A DNA stretch of 64,000 nucleotides from an uncultured Bacteroidales bacterium (lineage in GTDB: Bacteria > Bacteroidota > Bacteroidia > Bacteroidales > F082), in contig CAJOIF010000001.1 of assembly GCA_905234765.1 (NCBI GenBank), positions 124,001-188,000 of the forward strand. The letters run 5' to 3'. The position numbers and the translations under genes are program-made. Below the pieces are notes generated by a model, which worked only from the letters and a program-made list of their open reading frames with translations, did no database searches and was not told the origin of the DNA. The first letter of the stretch is position 1, and every line of letters begins with the position of its first letter. Shown here in pieces: positions 34,391 through 43,700 of this stretch.

Positions 34391-34846
34391 ATGACAAAAA
34401 TCCTCTTCATCTGTCACGGCAACATCTGTCGCAGTCCCATGGCGGAGTTTGTGATGAAACATCTCGTCGCAGAAGACGGTATGGCTGAACAATTTGAAAT
34501 CGCTTCAGCAGCGACATCAACGGAAGAAATTGGCAATCCCGTCTACCCGCCAGCGCGGCGCAAGTTGGCCGAGCATGGTATCGGTTGCGATGGCAAAACC
34601 GCCCGCCAGATGACCCGCGATGATTACCATTATTACGACCACATCATCGCCATGGACCGAAACAATCTCCGCAATCTGAGGTGCATGTTCGGCGAGGACA
34701 TCGACCATAAAATCAGTCTGTTGATGGACTACACCCATCGGCCTGGCGATGTCGCCGACCCATGGTACACGGGCGATTTTGAGGCCACTTGGAGGGATGT
34801 GTTGGAAGGGTGCAAGGGATTGCTGGATTATCTTGAGACGCGATAA
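34391..34846 (+). CDS. Low-molecular-weight protein-tyrosine phosphatase
   Basis: A 151-residue LMW-PTP. The P-loop CHGNICRS (CX5RS, C8) is at the N-terminus and the catalytic acid is in DPWYTG near residue 123. It probably removes phosphate from tyrosine kinases or capsule regulators, but no kinase is adjacent. The last codons (ETR and the TAA) lie in the palindrome 34835-34860, so the repeat seems to supply its C-terminus. Confidence 0.93.
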   Translation: MTKILFICHGNICRSPMAEFVMKHLVAEDGMAEQFEIASAATSTEEIGNPVYPPARRKLAEHGIGCDGKTARQMTRDDYHYYDHIIAMDRNNLRNLRCMFGEDIDHKISLLMDYTHRPGDVADPWYTGDFEATWRDVLEGCKGLLDYLETR

Positions 34847-34860
34847 ATCGCATCTCTACA
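34835..34860. repeat. GAGACGCGAT palindrome spanning the phosphatase stop
   Basis: Arms GAGACGCGAT / ATCGCATCTC (one mismatch) around AA, then TACA. It contains the stop codon of the phosphatase and reaches the end of the convergent hydF gene, where it could act as a weak terminator. Confidence 0.75.
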
Positions 34861-36052
34861 AGGTGGGGGCAAATGGTGCCATCACCCTTTCAAAAATCCC
34901 GTTCATGTAAGCCAAAGCCATGCCGTAGTTGCTAATCGGAATGCCTTGGTTCACAAAGAGGTTGGTGCGGTTGAGGAGTTGTTTGCGGGTACTCATGCAA
35001 CCGCCGCATTGGATGGCCATGGCGTATTTCTCGGGATGCTCAATCGGCGCAAGACCCGCCACATACTCAAATTTGATGTCTTTTCCTGTGAATTTCAATA
35101 TCATGCGGGGCAACTTCACGCGACCGATGTCCTCGCAAGTGCTGTGATGCGTACATGATTCGAGCAGCAGTACCGTGTCACCGTCTTTCAATTCGGATAA
35201 ATGCGGTGTTCCTTTCACGTAGTTGTCGAAGTCGCCGCGCAAACGCGCCATGACGATGCTGAAACTGGTCAAAGGGATTTCGGGCGGGACGATTTTACTC
35301 ACATAACCAAACACCTGGCTATCGGTGACGACCAAGGCGGGCGCAGGCATCGTTTCAAGGTATTGCTGTAGGTGGGTCTCCTTGAGCACCACGCAGATGC
35401 ACTCGTTGTCCAAGACATCGCGGATGGCCATCACTTGAGGCAGGATGAGGCGGCCTTCGGGTGCCTCGGAGTCGACGGGACAAACCAGCACCACTACCTC
35501 ATTCGGCTTGATGATGCCACCCAAAAGCGACACTTTCTGATAGGCGCTCTCGGGAATGGTCTTTTTCAGCGTTTCAACCAATGGCACAATGTCATCATTC
35601 CTCGAAACGCTGAAATCCAAAACCTTAGCGCCTGTGTTCTGCTCAATCACCGCCTTCATGACGGCAAGAAGCGGCTCCTCGTCGGCCTTGTTGTGGACGA
35701 TAAAGAACGGCACTGCCAACTCCTTCATGCGCTTGACAAGTTGTTTTTCGGTCTCGTCAAATTGATTGCCCGTGATGACCAAAATGGCGCAGTCGATTTC
35801 CTCCAACACCTTCATCGTTTTCTCCACGCGCTGCTGTCCCAGCTCGCCCACATCGTCAGTGCCTGCCGTGTCGATGAGCACACATGGCCCGACACCAAAA
35901 ATCTCGATGCTTTTCTTGACGGGGTCAGTGGTCGTGCCCGCTGTGTCGCTTACGATAGCGATATTTTGTCCCGTCAACAGGTTGATGAGGCTGCTTTTGC
36001 CGCTGTTTCGGCGACCAAAAATGCCGATATGAGGTTTCAAATCTTTGGCCAT
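34856..36052 (-). CDS. hydF: [FeFe] hydrogenase H-cluster maturation GTPase HydF
   Basis: A scaffold and GTPase that assembles the diiron subcluster with HydE and HydG. The 398-residue protein has an N-terminal GTPase domain (GRRNSGKSSLIN near 13, DTAGTTTDP, DTAGTDD, HNKADE). The C-terminal part carries the cluster ligands in SCTHHSTCEDIG near residue 300 and IQCGGCM near 352. This implies an [FeFe] hydrogenase elsewhere in the genome. hydE and hydG are not in the window. The start overlaps the upstream CYTH stop by one base. Confidence 0.96.
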   Translation of the reverse strand: MAKDLKPHIGIFGRRNSGKSSLINLLTGQNIAIVSDTAGTTTDPVKKSIEIFGVGPCVLIDTAGTDDVGELGQQRVEKTMKVLEEIDCAILVITGNQFDETEKQLVKRMKELAVPFFIVHNKADEEPLLAVMKAVIEQNTGAKVLDFSVSRNDDIVPLVETLKKTIPESAYQKVSLLGGIIKPNEVVVLVCPVDSEAPEGRLILPQVMAIRDVLDNECICVVLKETHLQQYLETMPAPALVVTDSQVFGYVSKIVPPEIPLTSFSIVMARLRGDFDNYVKGTPHLSELKDGDTVLLLESCTHHSTCEDIGRVKLPRMILKFTGKDIKFEYVAGLAPIEHPEKYAMAIQCGGCMSTRKQLLNRTNLFVNQGIPISNYGMALAYMNGIFERVMAPFAPTL

Positions 36053-36528
36053 TACTTCCAGTTTTTATATGGGTTTTTCAGCAATTGCGAGTTGTAATAA
36101 CGGTGGTCATCGGAAACTTCCCTACCCAACCATTCAGGACGGTCAAAAGGCTCGTCTTCGGATGCCAGTTCTATCTCAGCAACGACAAGACCTTCGTTGG
36201 CTCCATGAAACACATCCACTTCCCAGGTGTGACGGCCATCGGTGTTTTTCACGAGGTGACGCGTCTTCTCGATATAGCCGCCTTCTGCCAAAGCGAGCAA
36301 GGCTTCCGCCTCTTCACGGGTGATTTCCTTCTCCCATTCAAAGCGCGAGATGCCGTTGACATTGCGCCGTCCTTTGATGGTGAGATAACCCTTATCGCCA
36401 CGCACACGGGCGCGCACCGTCACGCCCGAGCCACCGCAGAGGTAGCCTTGCTTGATGTCGGTCGACTCAAAAACCTCCTTTTTGAAGTCACCGCTGACCA
36501 AAAATTTCCGTTCGATTTCCTGAAACAT
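36052..36528 (-). CDS. CYTH domain protein
   Basis: A 158-residue CYTH-fold protein beginning with the EIERKF signature (residues 4-9) of triphosphate tunnel metalloenzymes. Further charged strands, such as TVRARVRGDKGYLTIKGRR and EWEKEITREEAEAL, line the tunnel. It probably hydrolyses an inorganic or nucleoside triphosphate; the substrate is unknown. ATG 36528 is chosen from the motif position; the longer frame would cross the promoter box. Overlaps hydF by one base, so the two are cotranscribed. Confidence 0.9.
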   Translation of the reverse strand: MFQEIERKFLVSGDFKKEVFESTDIKQGYLCGGSGVTVRARVRGDKGYLTIKGRRNVNGISRFEWEKEITREEAEALLALAEGGYIEKTRHLVKNTDGRHTWEVDVFHGANEGLVVAEIELASEDEPFDRPEWLGREVSDDHRYYNSQLLKNPYKNWK

Positions 36529-36551
36529 ACGCTTGTTTTTCTTTGTTGGTG

Positions 36552-36559
36552 CAAAAATA
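36552..36559 (-). promoter_or_regulatory. -7 promoter box for the CYTH-hydF operon
   Basis: TATTTTTG on the minus strand, 23 bases before the ATG. Confidence 0.62.
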
Positions 36560-36622
36560 ATAAAATGTTGTATACTATTGCATAAAATCTTAAACAACTA
36601 AAAACCAATAGTATATCCGACA

Positions 36623-36664
36623 GCAAACGACAACAAACGATTACAGTCGACTACAAACGTTTGT
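36623..36664. promoter_or_regulatory. Phased CAAACG repeats and palindrome upstream of ssb
   Basis: CAAACG occurs at about 36624, 36634 and 36654, at spacings of 10 and 20 bases. The last one is in the perfect 12-base palindrome ACAAACGTTTGT (36653-36664). The helical phasing suggests a regulator site. A degenerate -7 box, TTACTTTG, lies at 36692-36699. Confidence 0.45.
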
Positions 36665-36785
36665 TCAACGGCTTAGTCTTGACAAGTGTTGTTACTTTGC
36701 ATCGTCAAAACCGAAACGGTGAATTCATCCGTCTCGGGGCGACACGACAAATCAAACTTATTCATTAATTCTAAACACACACATT

Positions 36786-37130
36786 ATGAGTACAATGAGA
36801 AATTCGGTCATGCTGATTGGCCGCCCGGGTGCAGAACCTGAAATGAGAACTTTCAACAGCAGCAAGATGGCTCGTTTCCGCATAGCCGTGAACGAACGCC
36901 GCCGCAACGCCAACAACGAATGGGTCGACAACACCCAATGGTTCCCCATCGTAGCATGGGGCGCTGTGGCCGACCGCGTTGAAAAAATCGTGAAGAAAGG
37001 ACAGTTGCTTGCCATCGATGGCAGCCTGCGCAACAACGAATGGACCGACGACAAGGGCCAGCGCCATTCTGTCACGGAGGTCTATATCAACGATTTGTTC
37101 CCGATTGAGAAGTCGAAAGAACAACACTAA
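36786..37130 (+). CDS. ssb: Short single-stranded DNA-binding protein
   Basis: A 114-residue OB-fold SSB beginning MRNSVMLIGRPGAEPEMR. Core motifs are the segment ARFRIAVNERRRNANNEW and TQWFPIVAWG. The protein ends LFPIEKSKEQH, with neither the disordered linker nor the acidic DDDIPF-like tip of housekeeping SSBs. It could therefore be a specialised or second SSB that does not recruit the usual partners. It is followed by a terminator and is monocistronic. Confidence 0.93.
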   Translation: MSTMRNSVMLIGRPGAEPEMRTFNSSKMARFRIAVNERRRNANNEWVDNTQWFPIVAWGAVADRVEKIVKKGQLLAIDGSLRNNEWTDDKGQRHSVTEVYINDLFPIEKSKEQH

Positions 37131-37146
37131 TCATCGAATGATTGAG

Positions 37147-37177
37147 AAAAAGGTGGCCTCACAGCCACCTTTTTTTT
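37147..37177. terminator. Bidirectional terminator after ssb and the AsmA gene
   Basis: Stem AAAAGGTGGC / GCCACCTTTT with a 6-base loop followed by eight T. A-tract on the other side serves the convergent gene. Confidence 0.9.
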
Positions 37178-40100
37178 ATCTCACATTTTCTTTCAGCCTA
37201 TCCGCAATCATCTTTTTCAAAGCGGAATACATCTGCTCGGTGTCGCTCCGACGTTCCGGCTTGTACAAGTTGGGATATTTCGGTGACTCCAGCTCGTATT
37301 TCAGATTGGTGACGGGACCTGAAAGCTTCAGACCCATGCGGTTGGGCAGGAATATCGGTGTTTGGGTGACGGAGAGATGGTATTCACCTCGTTGGTCAAG
37401 CGTCATACGGCCATCCACCGTGACCTTGTATTTCCCAATGGCAATCTGCGAGGGCCACAGGTCTATCTCATCCTTGAAAGCGGTGAGTTGCACATCAAGG
37501 CTGTCGACACGATATTCTCCGTCCGCACTGATTTTCAGCATGTCCGTGATATTCGTGAAAGCAAATTTGTCTTTGACCGTTAGGTTCTTGCCTTCGATAT
37601 CGGCAGCGGCACGGAGGGTGGAGATCTTCGGCTCGTAGTTCGATTTCAGATTGGTCTCCGCACCGATGTGGAACTCGGCTTGTCCATCAAAGGTCTTCAG
37701 CATAGGCACCAGCGTGTCGATGTAAGGAATCATGTCCAAGAGGTCGCCAATTTGCACGTCAAGCAGATGGAAGTCCATGGCAAGAAAGAGGTTGTTGGGG
37801 CGTGGCGACTGGTACATGGCCGTAAGCTGCATCTCGGCGGCTTTGTTGGTGAAACCAATCTCTTGAAGGATGAGGGTACCATCCTTCACCGTCATCGAGC
37901 CGCCCAAGTTGTTCAGGTCGAAGTTGTCGTAAAGCGCTTTCTTCGTCTTGATGCCAAAGTTGAAGTCAACGCCCTCGGGCACAATAAAAGGATTGTCTTC
38001 CGTGGTTTCCTTTGCCGCTTCGTCGTTCCGACCCAAGCCGCTGGTCAAGTCAAGGATTTCGTTGATTTCCAGCAAATCGGAGGTAAGTTGCAGCTCGCCT
38101 TTCATCAGGTTCTTGTGATCTTCCATCCACTCTTTGATGCCGATGACACTACCTTGCAGACTCAGGTCTGACTGTCCGATGCGCAAGGTGCTTTTCTTGA
38201 AGTCAAGTTCATGAGAGTTGAAAAGAAAATCAACATTGCTGATACGAAGGTCTTCCTTGATGCCAGCCACCTTCAAGAGGGTATTACCCAACATGAAGTC
38301 CGCTTCGGGATTCCACTGGTTCAAGAAGTCTGTCTTTGCCTTGTTTTGATTGATGGATGCGTTGAATTTCAGCGAATTGCTGTTCAACGCATAGGCCTTT
38401 CCCCAATCTGCGTCGATGTCTTTTCCATTGAAAGTGATGCGAGCGTTCAGGTCTTTCGCGTTTTTCTTGGGATTGGTGACAAAGGTGATGGCTGGCGCGT
38501 CAATGGTGGCTGTGAGGGTGTCGTAAACCACGTCCAAGTGGCTGAAGTCCATCGCGGCGTTCAAGTCCATCTTCTCTATCCCGCCTTTGAAATTGTCGGC
38601 AGAGAGTCGGATGTCAGGGTTCTTCATATCGGCACTAATGCCTTTTCCAACCGTGGCTTGCAACTGACTTGTAGACAAAGCGACAAAGGCGCCTTTGCGG
38701 TTCTTGTCTTTGGCTGAGGCGGGCAGCGTCAGTCCCAAATTGAGAGTAGGAGCCGAAGCATGGATGGTGTCCATATCGAAGGAAAAGTCCTTGATTTTCA
38801 GCGTTCCATTGGCTTTCAAACGGTTGAGGTTATAATCTTTCAACGAGGCCAACAGCTGTTTGACGGAGAAATTGGTGGTGAGGTTGAGATTCGTCCGACC
38901 GTTGAGCTTTAAGTTTTTGGGCAGGAAGCTCTTCAAATCGCTCATAGGTACATCGCCTTTGACTTTGAGTTTCAGTCCCACCTCACTCAACAGATTGTCC
39001 ACCACGCCACTGACATTGAAATCACTACGGTTGAACTTGGCTTTCAGATCGTTGACTGTGACTTCTCCCGTCATGTTGTTAAGGTCCAAACTGAGCAAGC
39101 CATCGAGATTCACGTCGGTGAAGGGATAGGGCAATTCCTTGACACGAACGGAAGCGTTTTGGGTCGCTATTTTGGCTCCGATATTCGGGATAAGGCTGTC
39201 GTTGAGAACGCCCTTTACCGTTGCCTCGCTGATGTTCAGTTGACCTGCAAACTCCAGCATTTCAAGACGCTGTTGAACGTTTTCAGGCAGGTAGGTCATC
39301 ACGTCTTCAATAACCAACGTGTTCGTACTCAAGGCCAAGTCAAGACTAATGCCACCGTTGTCCATCTTTTCGGCATCACCGTGAATATTGATAAGGTAAC
39401 GGTTCAGGCCGACTTGGGCTGGGTCGAGATGTCCCTTCAGTTCCTTAATACTGAATTGCACAGGCAAATTCAGGTTTAAGGTGTCGTGTTTCAGATAAGG
39501 CTCTTTTAAGTTAAGGCTGACATCGGGACTGTTGAGTTTGAGGAGACCTTCGACAAGGTCCATGTCGGCAAGGTCGCCATCGAAAGAAAGGTTCAATCCG
39601 TTCAAGGCCAAATCCAAAGCTTTCATCCTCAGTCCCAATGCGTTGGCGTTCAAGTCCAGCTTGGCATTGATGTCATTGTCAGCGAACTTGCCGTTCAGGT
39701 CAAGGTTGAGGGCTTGTGCTTGCGCGGTCATCGCATTGCGATCGTCGGTGTAACGCAGTGTGGAATTTTTCAACCTTACCTCCTCAATATCAACAAGATA
39801 ATCAAAAGAAGAACTGGTTGTATCTTCGTCTTGCTTCGTATTGAAAACGTTGAAGTTGTTTTGTCCCAAGGTATCGGTATAGAGGTTGACAAAAGCGTCT
39901 TCCAGGATGCATTTCCTTATGACGATTTCCTTCCCTCTCAGGAATTTCTTGGCATCCACCACCACAATCAAGTTGTCGATGTTGGCCAAAGTGTCGGAAG
40001 GCGAGCCAGCCATCGGATTGATGAGTGCGACGTTTTCGATGTCAATGCCGACATTGGGGAAGGTCTTGAACAAAGTCAAGTCGGCCTTGCCCAACTGCAT

Positions 40101-40253
40101 CTCGCAGTTGACGAACTTGGGGGCATATTGTTTCACCATCTTGGTCAGCCGTCCCGATGAGGTAATCATCGCCAGCCCAATACCTACCACAATGACAATC
40201 AACCCGATAAGGGAAGCCAAGACAATACCGGTGATTTTCAGTGCCTTCTTCAT
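37176..40253 (-). CDS. AsmA-like envelope protein
   Basis: A 1025-residue protein with one N-terminal transmembrane helix (about 8-30) and a long periplasmic region of repeated beta-strand sequence. The N-terminal part (MVKQYAPKFVNCEMQLGKADLTLFKTFPNVGIDIENV) and the C-terminal DLWPSQIAIGKYKVTVDGRM fit the AsmA family. AsmA proteins are predicted bridge-like lipid transporters between membranes. ATG 40253 is used rather than the TTG four codons upstream. It follows the 132-residue lipoprotein gene by 4 bases and shares its terminator with ssb. Confidence 0.88.
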   Translation of the reverse strand: MKKALKITGIVLASLIGLIVIVVGIGLAMITSSGRLTKMVKQYAPKFVNCEMQLGKADLTLFKTFPNVGIDIENVALINPMAGSPSDTLANIDNLIVVVDAKKFLRGKEIVIRKCILEDAFVNLYTDTLGQNNFNVFNTKQDEDTTSSSFDYLVDIEEVRLKNSTLRYTDDRNAMTAQAQALNLDLNGKFADNDINAKLDLNANALGLRMKALDLALNGLNLSFDGDLADMDLVEGLLKLNSPDVSLNLKEPYLKHDTLNLNLPVQFSIKELKGHLDPAQVGLNRYLINIHGDAEKMDNGGISLDLALSTNTLVIEDVMTYLPENVQQRLEMLEFAGQLNISEATVKGVLNDSLIPNIGAKIATQNASVRVKELPYPFTDVNLDGLLSLDLNNMTGEVTVNDLKAKFNRSDFNVSGVVDNLLSEVGLKLKVKGDVPMSDLKSFLPKNLKLNGRTNLNLTTNFSVKQLLASLKDYNLNRLKANGTLKIKDFSFDMDTIHASAPTLNLGLTLPASAKDKNRKGAFVALSTSQLQATVGKGISADMKNPDIRLSADNFKGGIEKMDLNAAMDFSHLDVVYDTLTATIDAPAITFVTNPKKNAKDLNARITFNGKDIDADWGKAYALNSNSLKFNASINQNKAKTDFLNQWNPEADFMLGNTLLKVAGIKEDLRISNVDFLFNSHELDFKKSTLRIGQSDLSLQGSVIGIKEWMEDHKNLMKGELQLTSDLLEINEILDLTSGLGRNDEAAKETTEDNPFIVPEGVDFNFGIKTKKALYDNFDLNNLGGSMTVKDGTLILQEIGFTNKAAEMQLTAMYQSPRPNNLFLAMDFHLLDVQIGDLLDMIPYIDTLVPMLKTFDGQAEFHIGAETNLKSNYEPKISTLRAAADIEGKNLTVKDKFAFTNITDMLKISADGEYRVDSLDVQLTAFKDEIDLWPSQIAIGKYKVTVDGRMTLDQRGEYHLSVTQTPIFLPNRMGLKLSGPVTNLKYELESPKYPNLYKPERRSDTEQMYSALKKMIADRLKENVR

Positions 40254-40257
40254 ATTG

Positions 40258-40656
40258 TCAATCAACTTTGGAATAATAGTGGGTCTTCCCGTAGTCGTCC
40301 TTATAGGTCAAGGTACTGGAAGTGAGGGCGGTAATGGTATAAACCTTGGGGATGACGACGAAGGTGCCTTTATGCACATGCGTCAAAGTGGCGTTGTTCA
40401 AAGTCCAGTTGAAGGCTTGGGCTTCATCCTCTTCCACTTCGGAGGCATCCCAAGTGGCTCCATTTGCCTGTATGGTGTCGTGGTTAGGAAGCACAAAATC
40501 AACGGAATCCGCATAATAGCGTTCAAACACGGTGCCCTCCTGCCAAGTCCCATAAAGCAACGCCTCGTCAAAACCAGTCTCCTGGTTTTTATTGCCACAA
40601 GCACTGACACCTATGACGAGCAACGCTCCTAACAGCAAATAAATCAGTTTTTTCAT
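40258..40656 (-). CDS. Small lipoprotein
   Basis: A 132-residue protein with lipobox VSAC (Cys near 20). The mature part has a lipocalin-like start (LLYGTWQEG) and beta-strand sequence ending YKDDYGKTHYYSKVD. Function unknown; it is cotranscribed with the AsmA-like gene and may act in the envelope. Confidence 0.78.
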   Translation of the reverse strand: MKKLIYLLLGALLVIGVSACGNKNQETGFDEALLYGTWQEGTVFERYYADSVDFVLPNHDTIQANGATWDASEVEEDEAQAFNWTLNNATLTHVHKGTFVVIPKVYTITALTSSTLTYKDDYGKTHYYSKVD

Positions 40657-40680
40657 CCCTCATGCAATATTAATATGCCG

Positions 40681-40688
40681 CAAAAATA
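40681..40688 (-). promoter_or_regulatory. -7 promoter box for the lipoprotein-AsmA operon
   Basis: TATTTTTG on the minus strand, 24 bases before the ATG. Confidence 0.62.
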
Positions 40689-40703
40689 AACTTAATTTTT
40701 CAA

Positions 40704-43700
40704 TTAATCTCCAATTTTTACTTTCATTCCGTCTGAATAAGCGCTGAACTCGGGCGCATACTGGCACTGGATCAAGGCGTAGCCGTTGTTCAGGTAGCCT
40801 TCCTTGGTGACAAACATACTGTACTCCAACTGATGCGTGCCTTTGGGCAGACGTTCGATGAAGAATTCCATGTCGGTGTCGGTGTTGGATTGGTAGTAGC
40901 TCATGCGGTCGTTGTACTCGTAGCGCGAGATTTGCTCTATCGGTTCGAAGCCCGCAGCACGGAGGTCTTTCACGAAGACGTAGCTCATATCTTGTTGGCT
41001 GGTGAAGGTAATCTTCACGGTGAGCTTGTCGCCAACTTTCAAGGCTTGTTTCTCTACAGGAACCAGCAACTTGCCTTTGTCCGTCACCGTTTCTACGAAC
41101 AGCTCACGCTTGATGGTGAAGCCCGACTCGTCCTTCTTGACCTCGTCAATCGGGACAAAATACTGGCGGAACAAGCCGCCCCAGACCAAGTGGTTGGTCG
41201 GATTGTTCACAGTGAGTTGGCGCATGTCCGTGGTCACTTCATTGGCGTTCCAGCGGCGCTGGATGAAGCCCGTGCCGGCCACGCCACCCTCGGTGCTGAT
41301 GGGCATGTTGCCGAAGTGCAGGGTGACTTCCTTGCCCTCGGCAAACCAGTCGCTGCCGCGCATCAGCAGGGCATAGATAGCATCGGCAGTGGAAGCGGAG
41401 TTCTCCCAACTATTGGTCTGCTTTTGGGTGAGCAACCACACGCGCAACTGGTCGATCATCTCCTGATCTTGGTCGATTTCAGCAAAGGCTGCCATAATGT
41501 TGGCGTGGGTGGCGATGTGCGACTCAAAACTGAAGTATTTCTTCGGCCAGTACATGCCGATTTGCTCGTTCTTCTGCGCGCACTCCTTAAAGCTCTGAAT
41601 CATCAGTTTGGCGGTCTTTTCGTTGCCGTTGCGGTAGAGCACCAAGGCGCCTTTCGAGCGTTGGTTGAAGTTGAACGAGGTCCACTCCTTGTCGAGGCTG
41701 TTGAGGTAGTATTTCTTCGCCGTGGCAAAATCTTTGTCGGAGTTCTGCTCCTTGAAGAAACTCAAGGCATAGAGCTCAGCCAAAGTGGTAGAACCGATGG
41801 GCCAGTCCTTGCCTTTGCTGTATTTCTTCATATAGCGGTAGGTTTCAGCCACATCATACTCGAGATAGCGCACAGCCTTGTCGCAAATGCTTTGCGCCGT
41901 GTTTTGGTCGGATTTGCTCAATGAGTTCCACGCGCCCATTTGCTGCAACTTACCGAAGCCCGTCAAGATGTAGGTGGTGATGTATGCACTCTCGGGCATG
42001 CCATCCATCCAAGGCCAGCCCCCGTTGTACTTCTGCTTCTGCTGCATCAACTGCAAGGCACGAGTCTGTTGGCCACGCATCGTGTTCACCACGAAAAGCG
42101 TGGCTATGCGACTGCGTTGCTCGGTCTCGCTCTTGGCCTCCAGCACCCAGGGAGTCTCTTGCAGCATGATAGCCTTTAGGTCTTGGTCCTTTTCCAATTG
42201 CGAGAGCAGGGCATCGGGCGTCTCGATCTGCCATTTCTTGATGTAGGCCAGCAGGTTGGGGATGTTGTCGGCAATGTAAGACGAGAGCGTGTTGGCGTAA
42301 AACACATAGAAAGCAGTTTCGGCACGGTCGGTGCTGATATTGGCCAGATAAGGCAGGGCTTGTACCGCATACCACACAGGATTAGTGCTGAAGTTGAGCG
42401 TCAGACTGTAGTCGCGCTCGTGGCTGTCGGGATTGGCGATGGCCTCGAAGTCGAAAGTCTGCTCAGTTTCGGCTTTCACGGTGATGGGTAAGGTCTGCGT
42501 CATAAAGATTTCGCTGCTCAACACGGGCAGGAGATGTTGCTCGGCATCGCTGAACTCACCAGCGTAGGCCGTGAAGCGGAACGCCAACAGTTCCAAACCG
42601 TATTGGGCTTTCACCTTCCAGCGCACTTCCTTGCTGCGACCCGGCAGGATTTGTTCCATGGGAATTGTGGAGGCCCCTGAGCCTGTCGAAGGGCCGTCTG
42701 TAACAATTATATGGACAGGCTGCATCGTGGCTGCGTCGAAAATCTCAAGTTTGGCCTTCGGGGTAACAGCTTCGTCGCCTGTGTTAATGACGTTGGCCAC
42801 AAACCACAGCTCATCGTTGTCGTACATGTAGCGCGGCATGTCGGCCATAATCATCACCGGCTTCGAGGAAGTGAAAGTGTAATTGTTGCTGCCTGTCTTA
42901 CGGTCCTTGGTATAGGCCAGCAGCATCAGACGCCAGCGCGTGAGGGCATCGGGCATGGTGAAGCTGAAGGTCGCGCTGCCGTCCTTGTTGGTACGCAGTT
43001 GCGGGAAGAAGAAGGCCGTCTCGTTGAAGTTCTCGCGAAGGGTGGGCTCGGCGGGCTCTTTCGAAGACTCGGAACTTTCTGCTTCAGAGACGGTATTTTC
43101 AGTTTCGGCCATCTCCTCGTTGCCATCTGGTGCTAAAGCTGCACCTACGACAGCATTCGCTTTCGCTCTCAATGGCACCTCGTAATCCACTGCAACCGAT
43201 TCTTCCACACACATATAAACATCTTTTACCCCACGGCACTTCCTAAAGCCACGCCCAGTGTACTCATAGCCGAAATCGAAGAACGGTGCATCAGAAGGCA
43301 GGCTGAAGTTAAACAATTCGGCAACATGGAAGAATTCCACAACGGTCCTGGAAGAAGTGAAGCCATGTCCATCGGTGCCAAAACTTTTGCCGTACACCCC
43401 CGATGGATGCATGTCAAACCACCAGTAATTTCTGGCAAACTCATCCAACGAAGCATCATACATCCCAGCGAGCAAGGCGGCTTCCAGAGGCTTGTCCTTG
43501 TAGTCGCTGACGGTCACTTCCCAAGTCTCTTCGGCACCTGGACTGAGCTTATCACGCATCGTGGCGAGTTTCACATTCAAATCATAGTTGTCAAAAGGTA
43601 CGGAAACACTCAAACGCTCCGTGTTGAAACTGTTTTCCTTCACAAAAACATAACGCCAGGCGAGGCCACCACGGTCTTGCTCGGTCACCTTATAAGATAG

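Noticed and set aside
40833..41924. 363-codon open frame opposite the A2M gene
   Set aside because: A shadow of the long A2M coding sequence without its own signals.
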